14,880 nucleotides of DNA from Chloroflexota bacterium (GCA_012514615.1 JAAYZY010000050.1:1-14880); one strand, 5' to 3'; positions 1-7,259 are shown, numbered from the stretch's first letter. Numbers and translations: made by a program. The notes: a model not told the origin generated them from the letters alone.

Positions 1-12
1 ACCCGTCGCCCC

Positions 13-75
13 GCGGAAGCCTGTCCCTCGCGGTGTTCTTGGGGGGCGGAGACCCATCTTCCGCACCGCCAAGAA
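13..75. repeat. Nested inverted repeats at the window start
   Basis: Two inverted pairs interlock: GCGGAAG (13-19) with CTTCCGC (58-64), and TTCTTGG (36-42) with CCAAGAA (69-75). With the 83-102 hairpin they fill the whole 130-bp stretch downstream of the IPK gene, in which I see no gene. It could be a structured intergenic repeat or a cut-off part of a larger element. Confidence 0.35.
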
Positions 76-82
76 TGGATAG

Positions 83-102
83 ATGCCCGCTTCCGCGGGC
101 AT
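83..102 (-). terminator. Perfect hairpin after the IPK gene, terminator or palindromic repeat
   Basis: ATGCCCGC (83-90) and GCGGGCAT (95-102) form an 8-bp perfect stem with a four-base loop (GGAA in the minus-strand RNA), 28 bp after the IPK stop. Below it the transcript would read CTATCCATTCTT, a modest T-rich run. This is the only good end signal for the seven-gene operon. The same shape is also typical of dispersed intergenic palindromes. Confidence 0.5.
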
Positions 103-130
103 GACGCGGGCAGGGCAGACCTCTGCGCCC

Positions 131-958
131 TTACCCCTCCACCATGGTGCCCAGGGCGCTCGTGGGGTTCTTCAGGGTGGCGCGCACGTTGCTGGGCCGC
201 TCGCCGCTGAAGATCTGCGCTCGCAGGCCGGGCAGGGCCTGCACCAGGCGAGCCACCTCCTGCACTTTGCTCCACATGCCGCCGGTCACGTCGGCGCCGT
301 GGGAGCCGCCCAGCTCGCCGCCTAGGGCCAGGGCTTGGGCCGGCGTGAGGCGGGGCAGGAGCGCCGCGTCGGGGTCTCGGTGGGGATCGGCGGTGAAGAC
401 GCCGGCAGTGCGGCCGGCCAGCAGCAGCCGGGTCGGCCGCAGGTGCGGGGCCAGGTAGGCGAAGATCTCTTCGGTGGAGACGATGGTGCCGCCCCTCACG
501 TCGTCCAGGGCCACATCGCCGAAGACCAGGGGCGTCAGGCCGCCGGCCAGGGCGGCCAGGATCGGCCCCAGCTCCAGGTGCTCCAGGCGGCCGTCGCGGC
601 AGCGGGCCGAGGCCGACGGCTGCAGCGCCAGGACCGGCACGCCGGCCTCCCACAGGGCGTCGCAGACCAGGCGGTTGAGCTGGGCCGCGGCGCGGCCGGT
701 GGCGGCGTAGCCCCGCCAGCCCTCCGGCCCCTGCACGCCCTCCCGGGTGCGGTGCTGCTGCCCCATCACGTGCCCGAACGAGCCGCTGCCGTGGCCGATG
801 ACCAGCTGCATCCCCGGCCGGGTTTCCAAGGCCTCGCGGATCTCCCGGCCCAGACGAGATAGCGTCTCCGGCCGGGCGGTGTAGGGGCGCGTCTTGTCGG
901 TGATGAGCGAGCCGCCCAACTTCAGGAAGACCCGCTCCGGCGTCAGTCCAGCAACCAT
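131..958 (-). CDS. Isopentenyl phosphate kinase (IPK)
   Basis: The 275-residue protein belongs to the amino-acid kinase fold. IPK phosphorylates isopentenyl phosphate with ATP to give isopentenyl diphosphate, the last step of archaeal-type mevalonate pathways, in the cytoplasm. Visible motifs are the N-terminal phosphate-binding strand FLKLGGSLITDK (residues 11-22), the loop GHGSGSFGH (55-63), whose last His (H63) matches the catalytic His of archaeal IPKs, and a C-terminal GADVTGGMWSK segment typical of the fold. An ATG at 958 was chosen because homology begins there; the same frame runs on to 1189, but that upstream part is low-complexity Arg/Gly/His and is a shadow of the next gene. The gene overlaps the aconitase-X small subunit by 16 bp, so the two are probably translationally coupled. 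IPK is rare in bacteria but known in Chloroflexota. Other amino-acid kinases such as glutamate 5-kinase are less likely, given the FGH loop and the neighbours. Confidence 0.88.
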   Translation of the reverse strand: MVAGLTPERVFLKLGGSLITDKTRPYTARPETLSRLGREIREALETRPGMQLVIGHGSGSFGHVMGQQHRTREGVQGPEGWRGYAATGRAAAQLNRLVCDALWEAGVPVLALQPSASARCRDGRLEHLELGPILAALAGGLTPLVFGDVALDDVRGGTIVSTEEIFAYLAPHLRPTRLLLAGRTAGVFTADPHRDPDAALLPRLTPAQALALGGELGGSHGADVTGGMWSKVQEVARLVQALPGLRAQIFSGERPSNVRATLKNPTSALGTMVEG

Positions 959-1332
959 ACCGTCTCCCCTTCCACCCGCACCCGCTGGCCGGTGCGCACG
1001 CGGGCCGTATCTACCATGTCTACCATGGGGATCTCGGCCATGATGGCCCCGATGGCCACGATGGCCTCGCTGGCCTGGTTGATGATGGCGGCTGGCGCCA
1101 GGCCGTTCTTGGCCAGGCGGTAGAGGGTGTAGGAGCCCACGGTTCTGCCCTTGCCGCTGGGGAAGACCAGCACCCGTCCGGCCACGCATTGGCCTTCCAG
1201 GGGGTGACCCGGCTCCACCACGCGGCCGCTGTCCGGGTCGATGCCGCCCAAAAAGCCGATGGGCGTCGGCGACACCAGGGCCAGCCCCTCGGCCTGCCCG
1301 GCCCGGATCACCCGGCCGACCATCTTCTCCAT
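943..1332 (-). CDS. Aconitase-X small subunit, likely phosphomevalonate dehydratase small subunit
   Basis: This 129-residue protein is the DUF126 / aconitase-X swivel-domain subunit. With the large subunit encoded directly upstream it should form an iron-sulfur dehydratase; beside IPK, the expected reaction is dehydration of 5-phosphomevalonate to trans-anhydromevalonate 5-phosphate. Family features seen are GQCVAGRVLVFPSGKGRTVG (residues 48-67), with the flexible Ser/Gly loop that enters the active site, and AIGAIMAEIPMVD (93-105). The start is the ATG at 1332, with GAGGTG five bases before it and only one base after the large-subunit stop. A second Met lies at residue 4. Separate small and large subunits are the arrangement in archaea, but some bacterial cis-3-hydroxyproline dehydratases are also split, so the substrate rests on gene context. 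Confidence 0.8.
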   Translation of the reverse strand: MEKMVGRVIRAGQAEGLALVSPTPIGFLGGIDPDSGRVVEPGHPLEGQCVAGRVLVFPSGKGRTVGSYTLYRLAKNGLAPAAIINQASEAIVAIGAIMAEIPMVDMVDTARVRTGQRVRVEGETVWLLD

Positions 1333-1333
1333 G

Positions 1334-2575
1334 TTACACCTCTCCCCCCGGCCAGCGCCCGTGGATCGCCGCCTCCAGGCAGCGGGCCAGGTTGCCGAAG
1401 CGCACCGCCACCCGGGAATGCGAGGGCGCGTAGAAGGCGGTCTTGGCGGCGTTGGTGGCCAGGGTGCGCACGCCCAGGGCCTCGATGGGGGCGACCACGG
1501 TGCAGGTGTCGGCCACCACGTGCCCGCCGGCCGCCTCGATGGTCGGCACCCAGCCGCGGCGTTCCGCTTCTGCCCGGGTGGCCCGGGCGGTGGTCACCCA
1601 CAGGCGCGTCGCCAGCCGCCGCCCGGCCACGCCGGCGGCCACCTGGGCGATCTCTTCCAGGGATGCGTGGGGGCAACCGATGCTCACCAGGTCCACCGCC
1701 TCGGCTGGGGCGTTGAGCAGGGCATAGGCCTCGGCCAGCGATTCCACCACCAGGCGCTCGGGGGCCCGGGCCAAGGCCGGCTCGTCACGCGCCTCCGGCG
1801 TCACGCCGACTACGTGGAAGAGCGCCACCGCGCCGGCCGCAGCCATGGCCGCGCCCAGAGTCTTCAAGCGCTCCAGGCGGCCGACAGTGGGGAGCTGCTC
1901 GGGCAGGTCCACAAAGGCCGGCACGCCCTGGCCGGCCCGCCGGCCCACCAGGATGCCCAGCGCGCCGAAGTCGGCCTCGTCCCTCAGGGGGGCGCGGAGG
2001 TGCACCTCCAGCGTAGCTTGGCGGTTGCGGGCCAGGTGCAGGCCGTAGGCAGCGGTGCGCCCCACAATGGCCGCGGCCAAGGCGCTGGGGCCGCCTTCGC
2101 GGTTGGTGCGCGCCCCGATGACCGAGTTGGCGAAGGAGACGGCCGACGACTCGGCCCAGGCCAGGTGGCTGCCCGGCCTGGGCCAAGAGGCCACCAGGTA
2201 GGGCGTGCAGGTCATGGTGGGCTGGATGCCGAAGCGCTCGAAGGCGCGGATGACCGCCTCTTGCCGTTGGGCGAACCCCTCGGTGATGCCCAGCTCGCGC
2301 CAGCGCTCCATGTCCATGCCGGCCGGATTGAGCAGGGTGGGCGCCTGCACCCGCGCTCCCTGGTCGGCCCACTCCTGCAAGAAGGCCAGGCCAGCCTCGC
2401 CCAGGTTCTTGTAGCTCACGCCGCTCACCTGGACGCTCTCCACCGGCGTCAGGCGCTCGGCGCCGTAGATGCGCCCCAGGGCCGTCACCATCTCCATGGC
2501 CTTGCGAGGGCCGGGGCCGGCCTCGCCGCGCAGGACGGCCTCTTCTTCCGGGGTCAACTGCAAGGTGGCGTGCAT
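1334..2575 (-). CDS. Aconitase-X catalytic subunit, likely phosphomevalonate dehydratase large subunit
   Basis: This 413-residue protein is a DUF521 / aconitase-X catalytic subunit. Three cysteines in conserved settings are candidate ligands of the catalytic Fe-S cluster: C123 in TCTPYL, C301 in SIGCPHAS and C358 in ADTCTVV. The strongly conserved NSVIGARTNREGGPSA motif is at 150-165. The C-terminal TNAAKTAFYAPS (374-385) matches a position where relatives often have T-S-G-K. Known aconitase-X members are phosphomevalonate dehydratase (archaea) and cis-3-hydroxy-L-proline dehydratase (bacteria). Its place between tsaD and the small subunit, with IPK next, favours the isoprenoid role. The ATG at 2575 follows an AGGA and lies 13 bp after the tsaD stop. 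The family assignment is firm; the substrate is inference. Confidence 0.8.
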   Translation of the reverse strand: MHATLQLTPEEEAVLRGEAGPGPRKAMEMVTALGRIYGAERLTPVESVQVSGVSYKNLGEAGLAFLQEWADQGARVQAPTLLNPAGMDMERWRELGITEGFAQRQEAVIRAFERFGIQPTMTCTPYLVASWPRPGSHLAWAESSAVSFANSVIGARTNREGGPSALAAAIVGRTAAYGLHLARNRQATLEVHLRAPLRDEADFGALGILVGRRAGQGVPAFVDLPEQLPTVGRLERLKTLGAAMAAAGAVALFHVVGVTPEARDEPALARAPERLVVESLAEAYALLNAPAEAVDLVSIGCPHASLEEIAQVAAGVAGRRLATRLWVTTARATRAEAERRGWVPTIEAAGGHVVADTCTVVAPIEALGVRTLATNAAKTAFYAPSHSRVAVRFGNLARCLEAAIHGRWPGGEV

Positions 2576-2588
2576 GGGGGATCCTGGC

Positions 2589-3611
2589 TCAGGTGAGGCG
2601 GGCGCCGGCCACGACGTCCAGGTCCAGGCCGGAGCGCCGGCCAGCAGCGAAGGCGAAGTGCCCGGCCGCGGCGATCATGGCTGCGTTGTCGGTGCAGAGG
2701 GACGGCGGAGCCACCCGTAGCGGCACGGCCAGGCGGGCCCGGGCCTCAGCTCGCAGGGCGGCGTTGGCGGCCACCCCGCCGGCCAGCAGCACCTCTCGGG
2801 CCTGCACCTCTTCGGCGGCGGCCTGCGTCTTCTCCACCAGGATGTCCACTACAGCGGCCTGGAAGCTGGCGGCCAGGTCGGCCAGGGGCAAGGGGCGGCG
2901 GCGGGCGCGGGGGTCGGCCCGCAGCTCTTCCAGGGTGCGCAAGACGGCCGTCTTTAGGCCGCTGAAGCTGAAGTCGTACCCGCCGCCCAGGCGGGCCCGG
3001 GGGAAGCGGAACGCCTTGGGGTTGCCGCCCTCAGCCGCTTTCTGGATGGCCGGGCCGCCGGGGTAGCCCAACTCCAGCAGGCGGGCCACCTTGTCGAACG
3101 CTTCGCCAGCGGCATCATCCAGGGTGCCGCCCAGCCGCTCGTAGTGGCCGTGGCCCCGCATGGCCAGCAGCTCTGTGTGCCCGCCAGAGACGATGAGCAC
3201 CACCAGGGGCAGGGGCGGCGGCGGGAGCGGCTCGGGCGTGGTCTGCAGCCAGTTGGCGTAGATGTGCCCTTCCAAGTGGTTGACGCCCACCAGGGGCAGC
3301 CCTTGGGCCCAGGCGATGGCCTTGGCCGCGTTGACGCCCACCAACAGCGAGCCGGCCAGGCCCGGGCCGTAGGTGACGGCCACCGCAGCCAGGTCGCTCC
3401 AGTGGGCCGCGGCGTCTTCCATGGCCTGGCGGATCACCGGGACGACCGACAGGACATGCTGGCGCGAGGCTATCTCGGGGAAGACGCCGCCGTAGGGCTG
3501 GTGCAGCTCGATCTGCGAGGCCACGACGCTGGAGAGGATCTTGCGCCCATCCCCTACCACCGCCGCAGCCGTCTCGTCGCACGACGATTCAATCCCCAGT
3601 ATCTTGACCAT
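2589..3611 (-). CDS. tsaD: tRNA N6-threonylcarbamoyladenosine transferase TsaD
   Basis: TsaD transfers the threonylcarbamoyl group from TC-AMP to A37 of ANN-decoding tRNAs, acting in the cytoplasm with TsaB and TsaE. The 340-residue protein has the full family pattern: ILGIESSCDETAAAVV at 4-19, the metal-binding NHLEGHIYA (H112 and H116), VSGGHT at 141-146, and SLCTDNAAMIAA with D308 as the third metal ligand. The ATG at 3611 was chosen because MVKILGIESS is the normal N-terminus and a GGAAGG sits just upstream; an in-frame start six codons earlier is less likely. It overlaps the end of selA by 23 bp and is followed after 13 bp by the aconitase-X gene. Its length is normal and no residue looks lost. 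tsaB and tsaE are not in the window. Confidence 0.96.
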   Translation of the reverse strand: MVKILGIESSCDETAAAVVGDGRKILSSVVASQIELHQPYGGVFPEIASRQHVLSVVPVIRQAMEDAAAHWSDLAAVAVTYGPGLAGSLLVGVNAAKAIAWAQGLPLVGVNHLEGHIYANWLQTTPEPLPPPPLPLVVLIVSGGHTELLAMRGHGHYERLGGTLDDAAGEAFDKVARLLELGYPGGPAIQKAAEGGNPKAFRFPRARLGGGYDFSFSGLKTAVLRTLEELRADPRARRRPLPLADLAASFQAAVVDILVEKTQAAAEEVQAREVLLAGGVAANAALRAEARARLAVPLRVAPPSLCTDNAAMIAAAGHFAFAAGRRSGLDLDVVAGARLT

Positions 3612-4983
3612 CTGCCTTCCAGGCCTCAAGGATGGCGCGCAGCATGGCGGCCTCGTTCCGCTGGGGAACGGTGCGCGGGTCGAAGACCAGGTGGTCTTCT
3701 TCGATGCGGGCGACGACTGGCGGCGCGCCCAGGCGCAGGCGGCGGGCCAACCGGTCTGGCGAAGGCGGGGCCAGGGCCAGCAGGGTGGTGGGCAAGGTCT
3801 GCCCGGGCAGCGAGCCGCCGCCTACCGCTGAGCGGCCGGGGAGGACCTTGGCCGCCAGGCCCGCGGCGGCCAACTGGCGCGCCCAGCGGCGGGCGCGCCG
3901 CCCAAGCGTGGGCAGCGGGGCGGCCATCATCTGCCAAACCGGGATCGCCTCAGCCGCCTCGCCGCGCAGGTAGTGCAGCAGCGTCGCCTGGAGCCCGGCC
4001 AGGGTGGTCTTGTCTACCCGCAGGGCGCGGGTGAGGGGGAAGCGGCGCAGCCCGGCCACCAGCTCCTTGCGTCCCACGATGATGCCGGCCTGGGGCCCGC
4101 CCAGCAGCTTGTCGCCGCTGAAGGAGATCAGGTCGGCGCCCTGGGCCACGCATTCGGGCACCGTGGGCTCGTGGGCCAGACCGTAGGGCTCGGTGGGCAA
4201 GAGGGTGCCGCTGCCCAGGTCTTCGTAGAGGGGGAGCCCCGCCTCCTGCCCCAGGGCAGCCAGCTCAACTAGGCTCGCCTCTTCGGTGAAGCCAACGATC
4301 TGGAAGTTGCTGTGGTGGGCCCTCATGAGCAGGGCTGTCCGCTCGCTCAGGGCTCGGCGGTAGTCGTCTGCTCGGGTGCGGTTGGTGGTGCCTACCTCCA
4401 CCAGGTGGGCGCCGCTCTGGCGCATCACATCGGGGATGCGGAAGCCGCCGCCGATCTCGATGAGCTGGCTGCGGGAGATAATCACCTCCCGCCCCTGGGC
4501 CAGGGCCGAAAGCACCAGCAGCACCGCCCCAGCGTTGTTGTTCACCACCAAGGCGGCCTCCGCCCCGGTCAGGCGGCAGAGCAGGTCTTCTGTGTGGACG
4601 TAGCGGCTGCCCCGCTGGCCGGCCTCCAGGGCGTATTCCAGGTTGGAGTAGCCTTGGCCGGCCGCCTGCATGGCTGCCAGGGCCGCGTCGCTGAGGGGGG
4701 CGCGGCCTAAGTTGGTGTGGATGATGACCCCGGTGGCGTTGACCACCGGGGTCAGGGTGGGCCGCATCTGTCGATCTAGGAAGGAGCCGGTTGTCGCCAG
4801 CAGGTCATCGTCGCTGGGCAACGCGCCGCCAGCCCGCACGTGCTCGCGGGCCTGGTCCAGCGCCCAGCGCAGGCCTTCAACCAAGGCCTCGCGCCCGGCC
4901 GCCTGCTGCAGCGCCGGCGCCGCCGGGTGCTGCAGCAGGCGGCCGACGCTGGGCAGGCGGCGCAGCTCCGCCGATCCGCTCAA
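3589..4983 (-). CDS. selA: L-seryl-tRNA(Sec) selenium transferase SelA
   Basis: SelA is a PLP enzyme that converts seryl-tRNA(Sec) to selenocysteinyl-tRNA(Sec) using selenophosphate. The 464-residue protein begins with the SelA N-terminal domain (LRRLPSVGRLLQHP, 8-20) and has VNATGVIIHTNLGRAPLS at 81-98. The PLP lysine K292 is in SFSGDKLLGGPQAG (287-300). The length equals that of typical SelA. The N-terminal tRNA-binding domain argues against the SelA-like aminotransferase and ammonia-lyase paralogues. The start is TTG at 4983, one base after the transaldolase stop, with GGAGGG eight bases upstream; no usable ATG lies near. The gene implies that the organism decodes UGA as selenocysteine, but selB, selD and tRNA-Sec are not in the window. 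Confidence 0.94.
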   Translation of the reverse strand: MSGSAELRRLPSVGRLLQHPAAPALQQAAGREALVEGLRWALDQAREHVRAGGALPSDDDLLATTGSFLDRQMRPTLTPVVNATGVIIHTNLGRAPLSDAALAAMQAAGQGYSNLEYALEAGQRGSRYVHTEDLLCRLTGAEAALVVNNNAGAVLLVLSALAQGREVIISRSQLIEIGGGFRIPDVMRQSGAHLVEVGTTNRTRADDYRRALSERTALLMRAHHSNFQIVGFTEEASLVELAALGQEAGLPLYEDLGSGTLLPTEPYGLAHEPTVPECVAQGADLISFSGDKLLGGPQAGIIVGRKELVAGLRRFPLTRALRVDKTTLAGLQATLLHYLRGEAAEAIPVWQMMAAPLPTLGRRARRWARQLAAAGLAAKVLPGRSAVGGGSLPGQTLPTTLLALAPPSPDRLARRLRLGAPPVVARIEEDHLVFDPRTVPQRNEAAMLRAILEAWKADGQDTGD

Positions 4984-4984
4984 C

Positions 4985-5734
4985 CTACTTGCCCTCCAGC
5001 TCCTTCTTCACCTTCTCCCAGTCGGCCAGGAAGCCCTTCAACCCGGCGTCGGCCATGGGGTGGTAGATGGCCGCCTTCAAGACGCCGTAGGGGACGGTGG
5101 CGATGTGCGCGCCGGCCAGGGCCGACTCGATGAGGTGCCGCGGGTGGCGGATGCTGGCGGAGATGATCTCGGTATCCAGATCGTAGTTGTCGAAGATGGT
5201 GACGATCTCTTCCAGCATCTCCATGCCGGTGTTGCCGGCCTCGTCCAGGCGGCCGACGAACGGCGAGACGTAGGAGGCGCCGGCCATGGCGGCGAAGAGC
5301 GCCTGGCTGGCGTTGAAGACCAGCGTGGCGTTCACGCGGATGCCCCAGGTATCGGCCAGCTCGCGGGCCGTCTCCAGGTCGGTGTCGCACTTGCCCTGCC
5401 AGGGGCAGTCCACACAGATGTGCTCGGGGGTCATCTGGGTGATCTGGTTGATGGCCTTGAGGCCCTGCTCGATGGTGGGGATCTTCACCACCACGTGGGG
5501 CGACCACTGGGCGATCTTCTTGGCCTCTTCGATCATGCCCTCGGCGTCGGTGCTGAGCACTTCAGCGCTCACCGGCCCCTGCACGATGTAGCAGATCTCC
5601 TGGGCCACTGCTTTGTAGTCTACCCGGCCAGCCCGGGCCATGAGGGTGGGGTTGGTGGTCACGCCCCGCAGGATGCCCCAATCGGCAATCTCGCGGATCT
5701 CAGACAGTTTGGCGGTGTCGAGGAAGATATCCAT
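4985..5734 (-). CDS. tal: Transaldolase (TalC/FSA-type) with Cys-rich insertion
   Basis: This small-type transaldolase has FLDTA at 4-8, TTNPT at 26-30, the Schiff-base lysine K84 in [15 protein letters not shown] at 137-145, VSPFVGRLD at 156-164 and ASIRHP at 193-198. E58 in GPVSAEV sits where fructose-6-phosphate aldolase has Gln, which favours transaldolase (dihydroxyacetone transfer in the non-oxidative pentose phosphate pathway). The protein is 249 residues; relatives have about 215-220. The excess is an insertion of about 29 residues after the K84 strand, near 97-130, containing [10 protein letters not shown] (C107, C110, C116). The rest aligns normally, so the insertion is in-frame and the gene looks intact. 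The start ATG at 5734 has GGAGGA seven bases upstream. selA follows after one base, and the amidohydrolase stop is 70 bp upstream. Confidence 0.93.
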   Translation of the reverse strand: MDIFLDTAKLSEIREIADWGILRGVTTNPTLMARAGRVDYKAVAQEICYIVQGPVSAEVLSTDAEGMIEEAKKIAQWSPHVVVKIPTIEQGLKAINQITQMTPEHICVDCPWQGKCDTDLETARELADTWGIRVNATLVFNASQALFAAMAGASYVSPFVGRLDEAGNTGMEMLEEIVTIFDNYDLDTEIISASIRHPRHLIESALAGAHIATVPYGVLKAAIYHPMADAGLKGFLADWEKVKKELEGK

Positions 5735-5804
5735 GGCTTTGTCCTCCGTGTGAAAGTGGAACTAGATCGGACTCCCTAACCGAATCGTCCATGTGCGCTG
5801 CAGC

Positions 5805-6653
5805 TCAGCCTGCCGACTGCAGCCCCAGCAGACGAGCGGCGTTGCCCCCCAGGATCGCCTCCAGCGCCTCGGGGCCCAGGCCGCTGGCCCGCACCCGCTG
5901 GAGGAACGGCCCCTGCCGCAGCAGGGGGAAATCGCTGCCGAAGAGGATCTTGCCCGGCAGCAGCGACGCAGCCAAGGGGAAGATCTGGTCGGCGTAGAGC
6001 AGAAGGGAGGCCGCGGTGTCGTAGTAGACCGAGGCTAGGGTCTGGCGCACCTCCGGCATCAGCTCGTAGAACGGCAGCCCGCCGCCCCAGTGGCTGCAGA
6101 TCAGGGTCAGCTCTGGGTAGTGGGCGGCCAGGCGGTAGAGCGTCTGTGGCAGGACGGTGCCCTTGCCCCGGTAGATGTGCCCCACCGGCTCGCTGCTGTG
6201 CACCATGAGCGGCGCGGCGGCCCCCACCAGGGCCGCCGCCAACGGGTTGAGCAGCTCCAGGTCGTCCAGGCTGAACCCTTGGCCGTTGGGCATCAGCTCG
6301 CCCACGCCCCGCAAACCCGCGGCCCAGCAGCGCTTGGCTTCTCGCACCGCTTCCCGCACCGCCCGCGGCTGCACGCAGGCGAAGCCCACGATGCGCCCGG
6401 GGTGGCGGCGGCAAGCCTCCAAGACGTAGTCGTTGGCGGCGCGGCACAACCCCATGTCGGCCCAGCCAAAACCGAAGGCCACGGCCATCTGCACGCCGCT
6501 GGCGTCCATCTCAGCCACCAGGTCGTCGGCGGTGGCCAAGCCGGCCTTGGGGTTCTCATAGAGCAGGCCAAACCAGCGGTCGCGCGCCAGGTACTGCTCA
6601 CGCTGCGCGATCACCTCGGGGGGAAAGATGTGATTGTGGCAGTCGATGATCAT
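5805..6653 (-). CDS. Amidohydrolase_2-family metal-dependent hydrolase
   Basis: This 282-residue TIM-barrel hydrolase belongs to the amidohydrolase-2 group (which includes aminocarboxymuconate-semialdehyde and gamma-resorcylate decarboxylases). Metal-site residues in order are DCHNH near the N-terminus (H6, H8), E119 in GVGEL, H152 in LMVHSSE, H188 in CSHWGGG and D241 in LFGSDFP. It has no signal peptide or membrane segment, so it is cytoplasmic. The substrate cannot be read from the sequence. The ATG at 6653 has AAGG upstream, and a strong candidate promoter lies about 30 bp before it, making this the first gene of the seven-gene operon. The 70-bp gap to the transaldolase gene is the largest in the operon. 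Confidence 0.85.
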   Translation of the reverse strand: MIIDCHNHIFPPEVIAQREQYLARDRWFGLLYENPKAGLATADDLVAEMDASGVQMAVAFGFGWADMGLCRAANDYVLEACRRHPGRIVGFACVQPRAVREAVREAKRCWAAGLRGVGELMPNGQGFSLDDLELLNPLAAALVGAAAPLMVHSSEPVGHIYRGKGTVLPQTLYRLAAHYPELTLICSHWGGGLPFYELMPEVRQTLASVYYDTAASLLLYADQIFPLAASLLPGKILFGSDFPLLRQGPFLQRVRASGLGPEALEAILGGNAARLLGLQSAG

Positions 6654-6689
6654 CTGGCTCGACCTTGCTGTCGGCTCCGTGCCTGAGTG

Positions 6690-6718
6690 ATTATAGCACA
6701 GGCCGGGCCGTGGAGCAA
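6690..6718 (-). promoter_or_regulatory. Promoter of the amidohydrolase-to-IPK operon
   Basis: On the minus strand, TTGCTC (6713-6718), a 17-bp spacer and TATAAT (6690-6695) form a sigma-70 type promoter. A TG one base before the -10 gives an extended -10. Transcription would start near 6683, leaving a leader of about 30 bases. It lies between the Tag-like gene and the amidohydrolase gene, just where the operon should begin. Confidence 0.72.
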
Positions 6719-6731
6719 TCGGCCTAGCCCC

Positions 6732-7178
6732 CTACCGCTGTTCCCACTCTGGCACCTCTTCGCCCACGTGCAACAAGAAGGCAAAGCAGCCGGTGCGCCC
6801 GAGGTGGCGGAACTGGCGAGAGAGGATTTCTTGCTTGTCGCGGTAGGGCAGGCTGTCTAGGGTGCGAAGGTAGGCGTGGAACGAGCCGTGCTTGGCCGAC
6901 AGGGCCTGGATGAGGCGGGCGTTGGCGACCGTCGCCTCGATCTTGCGACTGTTGCGCACAATGCTGGCGTCGCTCAGCAGCCGATCCACGTCCCGCTCGT
7001 CGTAGTCGGCCACCTTGTCCACGACGAACCCATCGAAGGCCTGGCGGAAGGCCGGCCACCGGCGGCGGATGAGCTCCCAACTGAAGCCGGCCTGGAAGAT
7101 CACCTTGGTCATCTCCTCCAGGTAGCCGTCGTCGTTGGCTGGCCGCTCCCCCGGGCGTCTCTCGATGATCTTGGGCAT
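6732..7178 (-). CDS. Short Tag-like DNA-3-methyladenine glycosylase family protein
   Basis: The 148-residue protein matches the core of DNA-3-methyladenine glycosylase I: VIFQAGFSWELIRRRWPAF (26-44) with the base-stacking Trp (W34), then ADYDERDVDRLL and IVRNSRKIEATVANAR. Classic Tag is about 187 residues; this one lacks the N-terminal Cys/His and C-terminal His/Cys of the zinc snap. Position 26, where Tag has its Glu (E. coli E38), is Val. It may therefore bind or excise a different base, or be non-catalytic. The ATG at 7178 was chosen over one ten codons upstream because AAGGAGG sits six bases before it. The M23 gene ends 81 bp upstream, and the two may share a transcript. The family is fairly clear, the activity uncertain. 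Confidence 0.8.
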   Translation of the reverse strand: MPKIIERRPGERPANDDGYLEEMTKVIFQAGFSWELIRRRWPAFRQAFDGFVVDKVADYDERDVDRLLSDASIVRNSRKIEATVANARLIQALSAKHGSFHAYLRTLDSLPYRDKQEILSRQFRHLGRTGCFAFLLHVGEEVPEWEQR

Positions 7179-7259
7179 AGGGCACCTCCTTCTGCTGATG
7201 CGCCACACGTCGAATGTCGCACGGCCGCGGGCGGGCGGGGAGGAGGACGAGTGGCCGGC

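Noticed and set aside
959..1189. N-terminal extension of IPK by 77 codons
   Set aside because: The extension is Arg/Gly/His-rich and lies inside the small-subunit gene in another frame. ATG 958 matches the family's start.
1241..2596. Plus-strand open frame of 451 codons
   Set aside because: It is antisense to both aconitase-X subunits, which carry conserved motifs. Gly/Gln/His-rich composition only.
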